Shown: positions 27,868 to 36,653 of the stretch, one piece after another
How positions within the stretch are numbered: position 1 is the stretch's first letter
Layout: every line of letters starts with the position of its first letter
From: Pseudomonadota bacterium
GTDB taxonomy: Bacteria > Pseudomonadota > Gammaproteobacteria > Burkholderiales > Thiobacteraceae
Direction: 5' to 3'
Assembly: GCA_021812385.1 (NCBI GenBank)
Contig: JAKANO010000005.1
Location: forward strand, 1 to 64,000
DNA: 64,000 bases
The notes under the pieces: generated by a model
Told to the model about the DNA's origin: nothing
The model's input: the letters and a program-made list of their open reading frames with translations, nothing else
The model's database searches: none
Made by a program: the position numbers and the translations under genes

Positions 27868-27926
27868 ACAATCATATTAAATATTTCAATAAATAAAAAC
27901 ATTTAATTAATAATATGTTATCAATT

Positions 27927-27956
27927 AACTGCTATTTGCGTATAGCATATAACAAT
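27927..27956. promoter_or_regulatory. Second, degenerate operator-like site
   Basis: AACTGCTATTTGCGTATAGCATATAACAAT shares the AGCATATA block and several spaced bases with the first site 83 bp away, and a further ATATGTT half-site lies at 27914-27920. It may be a second binding site for the same winged-helix protein. Confidence 0.4.
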
Positions 27957-28023
27957 TGGCAAGCACTTCATATGCGACTTATGGCGATGCAAAGGATTTC
28001 AAAATCAATAGCGACGACGCGGG

Positions 28024-28695
28024 TCATGGAAGCAACACTGGAAAGCAAACGCAGTCAGCACCGGGCGCCCACTTTGCATACTTGGTCATAATGTTGGCAA
28101 AGCTGGGCGCGTTGACAATCGACGCCAGCCACGCACGCAGGGCGGGCCAGGGCTGTTGATTGAACCAATCCACATCGGTCTGCGCGAACTGCCGCACAAA
28201 GGGCGCAATCGCCATGTCGGCGAGCGCGGGTTGCTGACCAAACAGATAAGGGTGCTGATGCAGCCGCGCATCGAGTTGCGCTAAAAATTCTGCGCCTGCA
28301 GTGCGGTGAATCAGGGCATCCACCCCGTCGTAGCGCCCCGGATATTTGTAGCGATCCAGATGGTATTTAAAGTCACCGTCGCATTGCGCAATCAGCGCCA
28401 GCATCACTTCCAGGCTATCCGTCTCGGGCACCAGCCAGTGCGCTGGGTCATGCTGCCGCAACGCCCACAACATGATATCCAAGCTTTCCTCCAGTACTCG
28501 GCCGTTGCCATCGACCAGCACCGGCACAGTCCCTTTTGGCGAGGCTTGCAGCATCGCAGCGGGCTTGTCTTTCAGCTCCACCTCGCGCAGCTCCACCACC
28601 AGGCCGCTCGCGGCCAGCGCCAGACGGGCACGCATCGCATAGGGGCAACGGCGAAAGGAATACAAAACAGGGAGGGTCGGTGCAGCCGTATTCAT
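28024..28695 (-). CDS. Glutathione S-transferase family protein
   Basis: 223 aa. The thioredoxin-like N-domain begins 'VLYSFRRCPYAMRARLAL', with a cysteine at the usual active-site position (Omega/Lambda-like), followed by 'GTVPVLVDG' with the cis-proline and 'LEESLDIMLWAL'. The C-domain is all helical. The group often acts as a thiol transferase or dehalogenase; the substrate is unknown. It is a single gene between the winged-helix operon and a TPM-domain protein. Confidence 0.87.
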   Translation of the reverse strand: MNTAAPTLPVLYSFRRCPYAMRARLALAASGLVVELREVELKDKPAAMLQASPKGTVPVLVDGNGRVLEESLDIMLWALRQHDPAHWLVPETDSLEVMLALIAQCDGDFKYHLDRYKYPGRYDGVDALIHRTAGAEFLAQLDARLHQHPYLFGQQPALADMAIAPFVRQFAQTDVDWFNQQPWPALRAWLASIVNAPSFANIMTKYAKWAPGADCVCFPVLLP

Positions 28696-28777
28696 GCGCA
28701 GGTAATTTCCGAAGTTAGGGACTCCAAAGCCCGCCTCTTGCGGGGAGATGACCCCGCATGCTCAGCCAATGCCCCGC

Positions 28778-29908
28778 TCACCAACTACCCGAAGCGCCGC
28801 CGCCACCCGAGCTACCGCCACCTGAAGAGGAGGATGATGAACTCGATCCGAAAGAGGAGCTGGAGCTACTCGATTCGCGCCGCGTGCCGCCTTGGCTCAC
28901 GCTGACATCGCTCGGGTCGAACATGACGCCGAAAATCTTGCGCGCCTTTTTCGAGCGCTTGCGGATGCGCAACAAACGCGCCTGCGCCAGGTAGCGCCGA
29001 AAGCCCGCATCGCTCATGAATTGGCGTGCTTTGATCCCATAAGGAATCACGATAAAACTGGCGAACACCGCATTCACCAGCGCTAGAATCAGCACCACCT
29101 CGGGAGCCTCGGAAGCAAACGCCGCGCCGAACAACGCAAGAAATATCCCAAAAAACACGCCCAAAAAACCACCAAAAATAAACGGCACGCGCACGCTCTG
29201 CCACAGCGACTCCGACGCGCGCCGGCCCTTGCTGCGTCCATACAACAGCGCTCCGAGAAACCAGAAGCCCGGCAACAAGTTCAAACCGAAGGTGAGCGCA
29301 AAATTGCGCGGCGCGATGCTCCAATCGATTTCCGGCTGCGGCGGCAGCGCGGGCAGCGCCTCGGGTGCATTCGCCATCGGCTCGCCGCCGGCCATCTTCG
29401 CCATCGCATCGAAGCCTTGCAACAAGCCGTCCGCAAAACGCTTCTCGCGAAACGCCGGCTTGTAGATTTCATCGATCACGCGCTTGCTGAAGGCATCGGT
29501 GATGAAGCCTTCGAGGCCATAGCCCACCTCGATGCGCATCTTTCTTTCGCTGGGTACGATCATCACCAACAAACCATTGTCCTTGCCGGCCTGGCCCAAC
29601 TTCCATTTTGCGAAAGTGGTGACGGCCGCATTCTCGATCACATCCTGCTGCAAACTGCGCGCCACATACACCGCCGCCCAGATACCGCTGTTATCGCGCA
29701 GCGCGCGAATGCGCTGCTGCAGCGCATCCTGATCCGCAGCGCTGAGGATCCCCGCCTCATCCAGCACATCCCCCTGAAACGCCGGCGCATCGAAAGCCCA
29801 GGCCGATTTGCCCGACAGCACGAATGCCAACAACAGCAAAACACAACGCAGAGACTGCACAGCACTTTGCGGAAGTGGGCGTATACGCATCGGAAGGGTC
29901 AGGATCAT
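28778..29908 (-). CDS. TPM-domain membrane protein (YgcG-like)
   Basis: 376 aa from the ATG at 29908; the track start 37 codons upstream adds a non-signal segment. The signal peptide is 'CVLLLLAFVLSGKSAWA'. The exported TPM domain shows 'VLDEAGILSAADQDALQQRI', 'DNGLLVMIVPSERKMRIEVGYGLEG' and 'PAFREKRFADGL'. Three membrane segments follow ('LLPGFWFLGALL', 'FIFGGFLGVFFGIFLALFGAAF', 'VVLILALVNAVFASFIVI'). The C-terminus is a cytoplasmic basic region plus a Ser/Gly low-complexity tail ending GASGSW, a common finish in this family. TPM proteins are linked to membrane protein quality control. Confidence 0.85.
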   Translation of the reverse strand: MILTLPMRIRPLPQSAVQSLRCVLLLLAFVLSGKSAWAFDAPAFQGDVLDEAGILSAADQDALQQRIRALRDNSGIWAAVYVARSLQQDVIENAAVTTFAKWKLGQAGKDNGLLVMIVPSERKMRIEVGYGLEGFITDAFSKRVIDEIYKPAFREKRFADGLLQGFDAMAKMAGGEPMANAPEALPALPPQPEIDWSIAPRNFALTFGLNLLPGFWFLGALLYGRSKGRRASESLWQSVRVPFIFGGFLGVFFGIFLALFGAAFASEAPEVVLILALVNAVFASFIVIPYGIKARQFMSDAGFRRYLAQARLLRIRKRSKKARKIFGVMFDPSDVSVSQGGTRRESSSSSSSFGSSSSSSSSGGGSSGGGGASGSW

Positions 29909-30058
29909 TATTGTTCTCAGAAGATCATTGCAGCGAAGTTTAGTGTTTATCGAAGCTTTAACCAAAAACTTTATGGCGCGAAGATGGCCGACACACAACC
30001 CGCAGCAATCCATCGCCATCCCGTACTATGCTGCAAATACATCCCCCAGGAAATCGCC

Positions 30059-30469
30059 ATGACGCCATCCGACGCAAAAGAGCTGATCGGCCTGCTTGCG
30101 GAACGCTCTGCTGCGTGGCAAGCGCTATGGACCGTTTTTTACACCGTCAGCGCAGCCATCGTGACGCTCATCGCCAGCGGCAAGCTTTTGCCAAAATATC
30201 GGTGGGTTGCATCATCCATCGCCGTCGCTGGATTCTTGCTCTTCGCCGCAGGCAACTACCGCGCGCTCGACGAGCTGCGCAAGCAACGCGAAGCCGTAGT
30301 GCAATTCGTTACAGACAAGGCGCAGGACACCCCGTCCATCATCGCGGTAGCAGCGGCATCCGCACCGCCGTCCTTATCTGATTTGCAGTTGTATCATTGG
30401 GGCTTGTGCGGATTCGTGGTGGTTTTATTGGTCGCCATCCCGGCACTTCAAAAGGCGCCAGAGGCGTAG
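30059..30469 (+). CDS. Small membrane protein, unrecognised
   Basis: 136 aa from the ATG at 30059 (AGGA nine bases upstream); the 350-aa track ORF begins far inside the opposite-strand TPM gene and is not credible as a whole. Three hydrophobic segments are seen: 'ALWTVFYTVSAAIVTLIAS', 'WVASSIAVAGFLLFAAG' and a final 'GLCGFVVVLLVAIPAL'. No family recognised. Confidence 0.65.
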   Translation: MTPSDAKELIGLLAERSAAWQALWTVFYTVSAAIVTLIASGKLLPKYRWVASSIAVAGFLLFAAGNYRALDELRKQREAVVQFVTDKAQDTPSIIAVAAASAPPSLSDLQLYHWGLCGFVVVLLVAIPALQKAPEA

Positions 30470-30505
30470 CGCTTGCGCAATCTGCACTGCATTATTTGGC
30501 CCTAC

Positions 30506-31219
30506 TTATTGCAGATGCATCTGCCGGATTTCCAGCAGCATCTCCCCCAGCACCTTGATGCTTTCCGGTTTGTGCGCATGCCCGTGCTGCGTGTAGCCGA
30601 CATGCTCGTCATCGATGTCCAGAAAATGTATTCCCGCCGCATCCAGCGCATGGCGCAATTCTTCCAGCGCCGGGTCCGCAGTGCTTGGGTCGGCCAGCAG
30701 CCGGATCACTTCCAGCACAGCCTTGAGATCGCAGCGCCCGCTGTGCGCGGCAATCAAAGCCAGCGCCTTCCACAACGGCGGTTCGTGGGCATGCTTATGT
30801 AAAGACACCGCCTCCGGGCCGTGCAGCAGCGCGGCCATGCGCGCCGCGATCTGCGCCCCCGCCGCTTCCGACTCGAACGCCATCATCGGCTCATGCGCCA
30901 AGCGCGCGCCTTCCGCATTCCCGCGCCCAATCTCCGCCAGCGCCAGCAAGGCCAGCCCCCACCCCGGCCGGTACCCTTGCAGCGCATCCGCCAGCCGCGC
31001 GTCGCGCGCGGTATACAAGTCTGCGAACAAATCAGCGAGCGGCGGCGTCACCGACCACAGCGCAGTCGCCAGCGGCGTTGTCGGCTGAGCCCCGCGCAAC
31101 TCCAGCCAATGCGCCTCGCACAAATCGATCAGCGCCTGCTGCAACGCAAGCCGCCCTGACTCGAGCAAGTGCCCGAGCAAGCGTTCGGCTTCGGCGGCGA
31201 TGAGAGAAAGTTTGGGCAT
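30506..31219 (-). CDS. Hypothetical helical protein, unrecognised
   Basis: 237 aa, rich in Ala and Leu, and predicted mostly alpha-helical by eye. A His-rich stretch 'HVGYTQHGHAHKPESIKV' lies near the C-terminus. There is no signal peptide. Base composition matches the neighbours and codon use is normal, so it is probably a real gene. No domain is recognised, and no operon partner is apparent. A short repeat (31221-31288) lies just upstream of its start. Confidence 0.6.
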   Translation of the reverse strand: MPKLSLIAAEAERLLGHLLESGRLALQQALIDLCEAHWLELRGAQPTTPLATALWSVTPPLADLFADLYTARDARLADALQGYRPGWGLALLALAEIGRGNAEGARLAHEPMMAFESEAAGAQIAARMAALLHGPEAVSLHKHAHEPPLWKALALIAAHSGRCDLKAVLEVIRLLADPSTADPALEELRHALDAAGIHFLDIDDEHVGYTQHGHAHKPESIKVLGEMLLEIRQMHLQ

Positions 31220-31220
31220 G

Positions 31221-31288
31221 ATTTATTCGACTCTGACCCTAATTATTTCTTAACCGAGCGCCATAAGACCCTGACCCGAATTATTCTA
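31221..31288. repeat. Remnant of a dispersed 'TTATTCGACTCTGAC' element
   Basis: ATTTATTCGACTCTGACCCT is shared, with one change, with 50302 onward. The block TTAACCGAGCGCCAT matches, with one change and inverted, the GGCACTCGGTTAAG block at 50325-50338. Similar sequences often flank REP-associated transposons in betaproteobacteria, but no transposase is present here. Confidence 0.5.
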
Positions 31289-31945
31289 GCGATGGTCCTG
31301 CCCGCGCTCGTCGCGCTTTTTCTGCTGGCCGGGCGCTCCGCCTTGCGGGTGCTGCTTTTGATAATGCTTCTGCGTCACGGCTTCGCGCGGCTCATAGCGG
31401 TAACGCTCGGTGCGGATGCTGCGTTGTTGCTCCAGCTCGCGCGGATAGCTCTTGCCGGAATATTTGCGCTGATAACTCGGCAAGGGCGCGGGCGGCGGCG
31501 CCACGCGGCGGTCGGGGTGCTCCCAATCTTTGCGGCGGTCTTGCCACTCGCGTCCCCAATGCGTATCCCAACGCGGCGGCGCATCCACGCGCCAGCCATG
31601 AAAATACGGCGGCGGCACGCGGTAGTAGCGCACCGGAACCAGCAAGATATACGCCGGCACATCATACGGGTCCACCAAATCCCACGGGCCGTTATACCAA
31701 CTGCTCACGTACCAGCGGTCGCTCTGAAACACCCAATACAAGCCATCGTAAAAAAACAAATTCAAACGAATGGCCGGATCGTAATACACCGGATAACCCG
31801 GCACCCGCACCAAGCGCGGATACGCCGGCACATTGATGCCGATGCTGACACCCGGAATTGCAATCGCGACACTGACATTGACATCCGCGCGCGCTGAAGT
31901 CGCGGGGAGCAGCAGCATCGACAACACAAGCAGCAGATAACGCAT
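31286..31945 (-). CDS. Secreted Tyr/Trp/Pro-rich protein, function unknown
   Basis: 219 aa with a signal peptide 'LLLVLSMLLLPATSARA'. The middle is packed with aromatic residues and proline ('LFFYDGLYWVFQSDRWYVSSWYNGPWD', 'PVRYYRVPPPYFHGWR', 'HWGREWQDRRKDW'). The C-terminal third is a basic, Gln/Arg/Pro-rich tail that looks disordered. Similar exported proteins occur widely in betaproteobacteria without assigned function. It is probably a periplasmic or outer-surface protein. Single gene. Confidence 0.75.
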   Translation of the reverse strand: MRYLLLVLSMLLLPATSARADVNVSVAIAIPGVSIGINVPAYPRLVRVPGYPVYYDPAIRLNLFFYDGLYWVFQSDRWYVSSWYNGPWDLVDPYDVPAYILLVPVRYYRVPPPYFHGWRVDAPPRWDTHWGREWQDRRKDWEHPDRRVAPPPAPLPSYQRKYSGKSYPRELEQQRSIRTERYRYEPREAVTQKHYQKQHPQGGAPGQQKKRDERGQDHR

Positions 31946-32156
31946 GATGATCTCCTAAAGAAAGCTCGCTGTAATTCATCATAGTTAAGGATTCGGCGGA
32001 AGATTGATTCGACGCAGCCCCCCCGATGCATTACAACCGGGGGCATTACAACCCGGGGCATTGCAAATAGTTGTAGGGAATCGCCGCAATGCGCGACCAA
32101 TGCATGATAATTCTGTGAAACAGCCATCAACTGCAAGCCAACACGAGTAAAAAACC

Positions 32157-33482
32157 ATGTTTTCAAACCGAATACTGCGCGCCCTCCTCCTTGCCCTTAG
32201 CCTGGGCGCCCTGGTCAGCGCCTGCGCCAAGGAAACGCCCACCGCGTCCAACCCGGCCTTGAGCGATCCGCATGCCCAGCTCGACAGCATCGTGCTGGGC
32301 ATGGGTTGCTTCTGGGGCGCGGAAAAGCGCATGTCCGAAACGCCGGGCGTGGTCGATGTGGAAAGCGGCTATGCCAATGGCGATATCGCGGGCAGCTACA
32401 AAGCCATCATCGCCCAAGAGTACGCCCTGCGTAGCGGCCAGAGCAATCTGCGCAACCACGCGGAAGTGGTCAAGGTCAGCTTCGACCCCGCCAAGACCAC
32501 ACTGGAAACCATCCTGATCAAATTTTGGGAAAGCCATAACCCCACCCAGGGCAACCGCCAGGGCAACGACGTCGGCACCAACTATCGCAGCGCCATCTAC
32601 ACCCATGGCCCGGCGCAACAAGAAGTCGCGCTCAAAACCCGCGCGGTCTACCAACAAGCGCTGACCAAGGCCGGGCTGGGCGCCATCACCACCGAAATTG
32701 CTCCGCTTAAAAACTACTACCCCGCAGAGGACTACCATCAGGACTACCTCAAGAAACATCCCGATGGCTACTGCGGCCTGGGCGGCACCGGCGTGCACTA
32801 CCCCGGCTCAAAAAATGTTGCGCAAGCCAAACCAGCGGCGCCCCAACTCGATGGCAAGGCGCTGCATTTTGCGCGCCAGCTGGTGGTGTTCGAAGCGGAA
32901 GACTGCCCGTTCTGCAAACAATTCAAAGCCGAAATTCTCGACCATTGGCAATCGCCCGTGGCCATCCAGAGCACGCTCAACCCCAACGCCCCCAGCGGCT
33001 GGAAACTGGAAATAGACTTGTTCGCCACGCCCACCATCGTGCTGTTCGAAAAAGGCAAAGAAGTCTCGCGCTACACCGGCTACAGCGGCCAAGCAGCCTT
33101 CTGGAAGTGGCTGGGCTTTCAGCTGCTGACACCCGCGCAACAACAGATCGCCTTCGAGCAAGGCACCGAGCGCCCCGGCACCGGATCAAACCTCGACGAA
33201 CATCGCCCCGGCACCTTTGTCGACCCGATCAGCGGCGCGGCTCTATTCCGCAGCGACACCAAGTTCGAAAGCGGCACCGGCTGGCCCAGCTTTTTCAACC
33301 CGGTACCGGGCGCCATCGTCCTGCATGAAGACGACGCGTATGGCATGAAGCGCGTCGAAGTGCGCAGCGCCAGCTCCGGCATCCACCTCGGCCACGTCTT
33401 CGACGACGGCCCAGCGCCCACCCACAAGCGCTACTGCATCAATGGCAATGTGCTGAAGTTCGTGCCTGATGCAGGAAAATGA
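32157..33482 (+). CDS. msrAB: Lipoprotein MsrA-thioredoxin-MsrB fusion (methionine sulfoxide reductase)
   Basis: 441 aa in four parts. A lipoprotein signal ends 'LVSAC' (C23). The MsrA domain has catalytic C51 in 'MGCFWGAEKR' and resolving C206 in 'GYCGLGG'. A central thioredoxin-like domain has C250-PF-C253 and a cis-Pro in 'FATPTIVLF'. The MsrB domain has 'SGTGWPSF', 'HLGHVFDDGP' and catalytic C427 in 'RYCINGN'; it lacks the zinc CxxC pairs. It should repair both epimers of oxidised methionine in envelope proteins with its own thioredoxin module for recycling. The order differs from Neisseria PilB (Trx-MsrA-MsrB). Its 3' end is repeated twice downstream. Confidence 0.93.
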   Translation: MFSNRILRALLLALSLGALVSACAKETPTASNPALSDPHAQLDSIVLGMGCFWGAEKRMSETPGVVDVESGYANGDIAGSYKAIIAQEYALRSGQSNLRNHAEVVKVSFDPAKTTLETILIKFWESHNPTQGNRQGNDVGTNYRSAIYTHGPAQQEVALKTRAVYQQALTKAGLGAITTEIAPLKNYYPAEDYHQDYLKKHPDGYCGLGGTGVHYPGSKNVAQAKPAAPQLDGKALHFARQLVVFEAEDCPFCKQFKAEILDHWQSPVAIQSTLNPNAPSGWKLEIDLFATPTIVLFEKGKEVSRYTGYSGQAAFWKWLGFQLLTPAQQQIAFEQGTERPGTGSNLDEHRPGTFVDPISGAALFRSDTKFESGTGWPSFFNPVPGAIVLHEDDAYGMKRVEVRSASSGIHLGHVFDDGPAPTHKRYCINGNVLKFVPDAGK

Positions 33483-33564
33483 GGATGATCGGTGGAATCA
33501 GTTTTTTTCGACGTAACCATACAAGATGTGAGCGGTGACCTTGCGATTGCAAGCGCACGTAGCG

Positions 33565-34062
33565 TCAAGCTCCGAGCAGTTTGAGCAACTCATCGATAAT
33601 CGGCTCGCTTTGCCTGCCAGCTTCGAGACACGCCTTTCCGAAATGCTCCGCATAGTTTTGCTGCTCCGTAGGATCGTTATTCAAGTACGGCGCCAGCAGT
33701 TTCTTAAATGCTGCCGGATCGCCGACAGGGTGTTTCCCCAGCATCCGTAACATGAGCGCATCGAAACATGGCTCCGACGGTAGTACTTGGATTCTTTTTA
33801 CCTTCGCCTGCTTCGCGAGCGCCGGCGACCAATCAGTATCCGTATCCAGCATCACAGCCACGTTATCGTAAGCCGTGTTGGCAATTTGTCGCACGGTCCA
33901 TTCAATGATGTGCTTAGCACTTTTTCCACCCGCACTCTTCACGGTCACGGACAACCCACAGCGGCGCGGCACATAAAGCTGCTTCAGATGATTCAGAAAC
34001 GCTTTTTCGTGATATCCCTCGCCCACCAACAAAAGGGTGCGCTGCGCTTTCCAGATTGCCAT
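33565..34062 (-). CDS. TOPRIM-like protein (RloB/AbiLii/DUF4276 type), partner of the AAA ATPase
   Basis: 165 aa. 'TLLLVGEGYHEKAFLNHL' supplies a TOPRIM-type glutamate and 'VAVMLDTDTDWS' the DxD pair; conserved spacing and size resemble RloB-like nucleases. It lies 11 bp downstream of an AAA ATPase gene on the same strand. ATPase-TOPRIM pairs of this kind (AbiL, RloAB, PARIS-like) are phage-defence or abortive-infection modules, in which the ATPase senses and the TOPRIM protein cuts nucleic acid. The exact subtype is uncertain. Confidence 0.75.
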   Translation of the reverse strand: MAIWKAQRTLLLVGEGYHEKAFLNHLKQLYVPRRCGLSVTVKSAGGKSAKHIIEWTVRQIANTAYDNVAVMLDTDTDWSPALAKQAKVKRIQVLPSEPCFDALMLRMLGKHPVGDPAAFKKLLAPYLNNDPTEQQNYAEHFGKACLEAGRQSEPIIDELLKLLGA

Positions 34063-34073
34063 GTGCGCGCCGA

Positions 34074-35255
34074 TCAGAACGAAGGCACAGCGCCATAGGC
34101 GCCCGCCATGTACTTGGCGTAGAAGTTATCGTCAGCCCGGATACCTTCCACTGCATCCATACGGCTCGCCGAGCTTTCGCAGTCGGGATTCTTCTCGACC
34201 AGCATCACCTGCGATTTGTGAATCAGATTCAGAACTTCCATCGCATGACAGGTGAACAGCAGTTGCGCCCGAAGCGGGTTAGTAGCTGGGTTGGCGAACA
34301 AATCCAAAATCGGCTCCAACATATGCGGGTGTAGGTCATTCTCGAATTCGTCGATCACCGCAAGGCCACCGAGTTCAAGCACTGGCAGCAGCTTCGAAAG
34401 AAGCACAAATGCGCCCTGTGTTCCACTGGACTCCAGCGCAAACGGCAAACGATACTCTTGCTCGTGGTTCACATGCTTGCCGAACGGAACCCAGACTTTT
34501 TTGCTTGGTTCCTGCGGGTCATTGGCCGGGAGCTCCTGCAAATCTACGCCCGACAAGCCGAGATCCCACGATGCAAGTAGCCGATCCATCCGAGCGCGTT
34601 GCGCTGGATGCGCGGAAAAATGTTGCGCGGCGGCCAATACAGCCTGATCACCCATGGGCACTCGGCCAAGAATATTCACATTCGTCACCACATACGCCGC
34701 AGCCATGCGCTTGGCCAGCGGCACATCGTATTGCGCGGCCCAGGAAATCAGCGAAACATTCGGCCGCACCTTGCGCGCTTCTTGCGCCGCAAGGCCGAAA
34801 TCCTGCTGCTTGACCACATAGGCACCCTTATTCGGATCCCAGTCCCGCACAAACACATAGCCGAAACGTTCGCGCTTCTGGTACAACGCTTCATGCAGCA
34901 CGCGCTCAGGCGTGCAACGCAACACATAGCGCCAAAGCTTGCCATCGAAATCCACAACACATTCGAACTCGGAAGGCTCGCCGGTGGCAGCGAAATGCGG
35001 CGCAATCGGAATACCCGCGTCCGTAGGGTGCCGGAACGAATGACCAAGAAACCACGCCAAAAAAACGACCGGTTTTAACAGGGCGGTCTTGCCGCTACCA
35101 TTCGGGCCAATAACAGCCATCAGCTTCGATGTTCGCTCGCCCGTTTCCACCTCGGCCATCCAATTGGTCAGAACGACCTTACGGCTCACACTCAGGTCAA
35201 CCTCGGCCCGGTCGCGAAACGACTGAAAGTTGGAGAAAGCATAGCTATGAAGCAC
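34074..35255 (-). CDS. AAA family ATPase (AbiLi/RloA-like)
   Basis: 393 aa from the GTG at 35255, which has AGGAGG five bases upstream; the track start is a TTG before that ribosome site. 'YAFSNFQSFRDRAEVDLS' opens the SMC/OLD-like domain. Walker A is 'AVIGPNGSGKTALL', and the signature/Walker B region is 'LESSGTQGAF...LAVIDEFENDLHP'. 'LLFTCHAMEVLN' provides the His switch. It is paired with the TOPRIM-like gene and is the probable sensor of a two-gene defence cassette. The cassette is flanked by two copies of the msrAB 3' end. Confidence 0.85.
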   Translation of the reverse strand: MLHSYAFSNFQSFRDRAEVDLSVSRKVVLTNWMAEVETGERTSKLMAVIGPNGSGKTALLKPVVFLAWFLGHSFRHPTDAGIPIAPHFAATGEPSEFECVVDFDGKLWRYVLRCTPERVLHEALYQKRERFGYVFVRDWDPNKGAYVVKQQDFGLAAQEARKVRPNVSLISWAAQYDVPLAKRMAAAYVVTNVNILGRVPMGDQAVLAAAQHFSAHPAQRARMDRLLASWDLGLSGVDLQELPANDPQEPSKKVWVPFGKHVNHEQEYRLPFALESSGTQGAFVLLSKLLPVLELGGLAVIDEFENDLHPHMLEPILDLFANPATNPLRAQLLFTCHAMEVLNLIHKSQVMLVEKNPDCESSASRMDAVEGIRADDNFYAKYMAGAYGAVPSF

Positions 35256-35660
35256 AAAACCTCCTATTAATGACAACTATCAACATACATTTGTTAATTA
35301 TGGCATTTATTATAAAAACTTCAAGCATTAATCCAGGCAAGGGGAAAAGCGCGGGCACCCCCGCTAGCGCAGAACCGCGACTGCCTCCAGCATCGCCTTT
35401 TCGGCCCCATGCATCGCGGGTCGGCCTTTGAGCCGTCAGGACACCGCCAGGGGATCCAAACCCATCACCTTCGGCACCCAATACAGCCATACCTCCAGAT
35501 CCAGCTTCTTGTTCCGCTCATTGACGAACTACCGAGGTCTCCTCGGTAGTTACGGCCTTCATTGGCAGTAAGTGCAAATTTTGCACAATCCAATTTTCAG
35601 CAGACAGTGTTTCCATATTGGAAACAGTTGCAACTTCACCTCGCCACACAGAAATGCCCC
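35256..35660. other. 405-bp stretch between the defence cassette and the msrB remnant
   Basis: No intact gene. A strong hairpin AACTACCGAGG-TCT-CCTCGGTAGTT lies at 35527-35551. On the minus strand from 35527 an open frame reads 'NERNKKLDLEVWLYWVPKV...' and stops after about 28 codons; it looks like the tail of a lost gene. The promoter of the ATPase gene should be at the left end, in the AT-rich part (35256-35330). Confidence 0.5.
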
Positions 35661-35900
35661 CTATTCCGCAGCGACACCAAGTTCGAAAGCGGCACCGGCT
35701 GGCCCAGCTTTTTCAACCCAGTGCCGGGCGCCATCGTCCTGCACGAAGATGACGCGTATGGCATGAAGCGCGTAGAAGTGCGCAGCGCCAGCTCCGGCAT
35801 CCACCTCGGCCATGTCTTCGACGACGGCCCAGCGCCCACCCACAAGCGCTACTGCATCAATGGGAATGTGCTGAAGTTCGTGCCCGACGCGGCGAAGTAA
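35661..35900 (+). pseudogene. Duplicated 3' end of msrAB (MsrB C-terminal fragment), copy 2
   Basis: From CTATTCCGCAGCGACACC to the stop, about 239 bp are collinear with 33243-33482 of msrAB with roughly 5 percent mismatches, mostly silent. The protein part (LFRSDTKF to KFVPDAAK) keeps the catalytic cysteine region but lacks about the first third of an MsrB domain. The upstream 30 codons of the track ORF have no similarity to Msr and begin at TTG, so a functional enzyme is unlikely. Confidence 0.85.
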
Positions 35901-36023
35901 GGGGCGCCGCAAGCGATACCGTGCGCCGTTTCTTCCCCGATTATTGGGCCTGTTGTGTTGGGCTTGATGAGGGCGTTTGTTCCGGGTAGGCTGGCGTTTT
36001 CTTAACGTTTCGTTAAAGGTTTC

Positions 36024-36590
36024 ATGCGTTACCGCACCCTGCTTCTGCTCGCTTACACCCTATTGCCCGGCGCAGCCCTGGCAAAAGTCCATGAAGATCT
36101 TGTGTACTCGTACTACGAAGTAAAAGCGCGTTCTGATCAGCCGCTTTACGCACAACTGTACGCAGCATCGCCCATCAAAGAGGAAGGGCAGACCTTTCAC
36201 AGTTTCACGAACTGGGATCTCCAGTGGACACTCAAATTGAACGCCGATAAATCCGGATTTTGCCGTATAGCGCGGGCCACGACGAAATTGCACGCCATGA
36301 TGATTCTGCCAAAGTTAGATGGCGCGAATACACAACAACTCACCAGCTTTGATCATTACATTGCAGCGCTTCGGCAACATGAGTTGGGCCATTACAAAAT
36401 TGCGGAACAGGCCGCGCAAGCCATCGAATATAAATTACACGCTGTTAAAGGAATGCGCAATTGCAGAACTTTGCAGGCATACGCCGATAAAAACGCTCGG
36501 CGCACGCTGGAATACTTCAACGAAAAAAACCGCCAATATGATAGAGATACAAACCATGGCAAGACGCAAGGTGCATGGCTTGATAATTAG
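36024..36590 (+). CDS. DUF922 family exported zinc protease-like protein
   Basis: 188 aa. The signal peptide is 'LLLLAYTLLPGAALA'. The domain shows 'YYEVKARSDQPLYAQLYAASP', 'FTNWDLQWTLKLN' and, near residue 114, 'RQHELGHYKIAEQAA', a HExxH zinc motif. This combination is the DUF922 pattern of predicted secreted metalloproteases. It lies between msrB remnant 2 and the shorter remnant 3, so it appears to be cargo of the same integration hot spot. The C-terminal end is charged and Asn/Lys-rich. Confidence 0.8.
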   Translation: MRYRTLLLLAYTLLPGAALAKVHEDLVYSYYEVKARSDQPLYAQLYAASPIKEEGQTFHSFTNWDLQWTLKLNADKSGFCRIARATTKLHAMMILPKLDGANTQQLTSFDHYIAALRQHELGHYKIAEQAAQAIEYKLHAVKGMRNCRTLQAYADKNARRTLEYFNEKNRQYDRDTNHGKTQGAWLDN

Positions 36591-36653
36591 GCCTTTAATC
36601 TAGATCGCTGCGCTTAATTCGATTCACTAATTACTCAGCCAATAAACTAGCCT

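Noticed and set aside
29417-30058. Upstream 214 codons of the track ORF ending at 30469
   Set aside because: Antisense to the TPM-domain gene; only the part from the ATG at 30059 with its own ribosome site is credible.
35446-35527. Short minus-strand coding-like stretch reading 'NERNKKLDLEVWLYWVPKV'
   Set aside because: It has no start codon, is closed by a stop directly upstream, and could not be assigned to any family, so it is mentioned only as a possible remnant.
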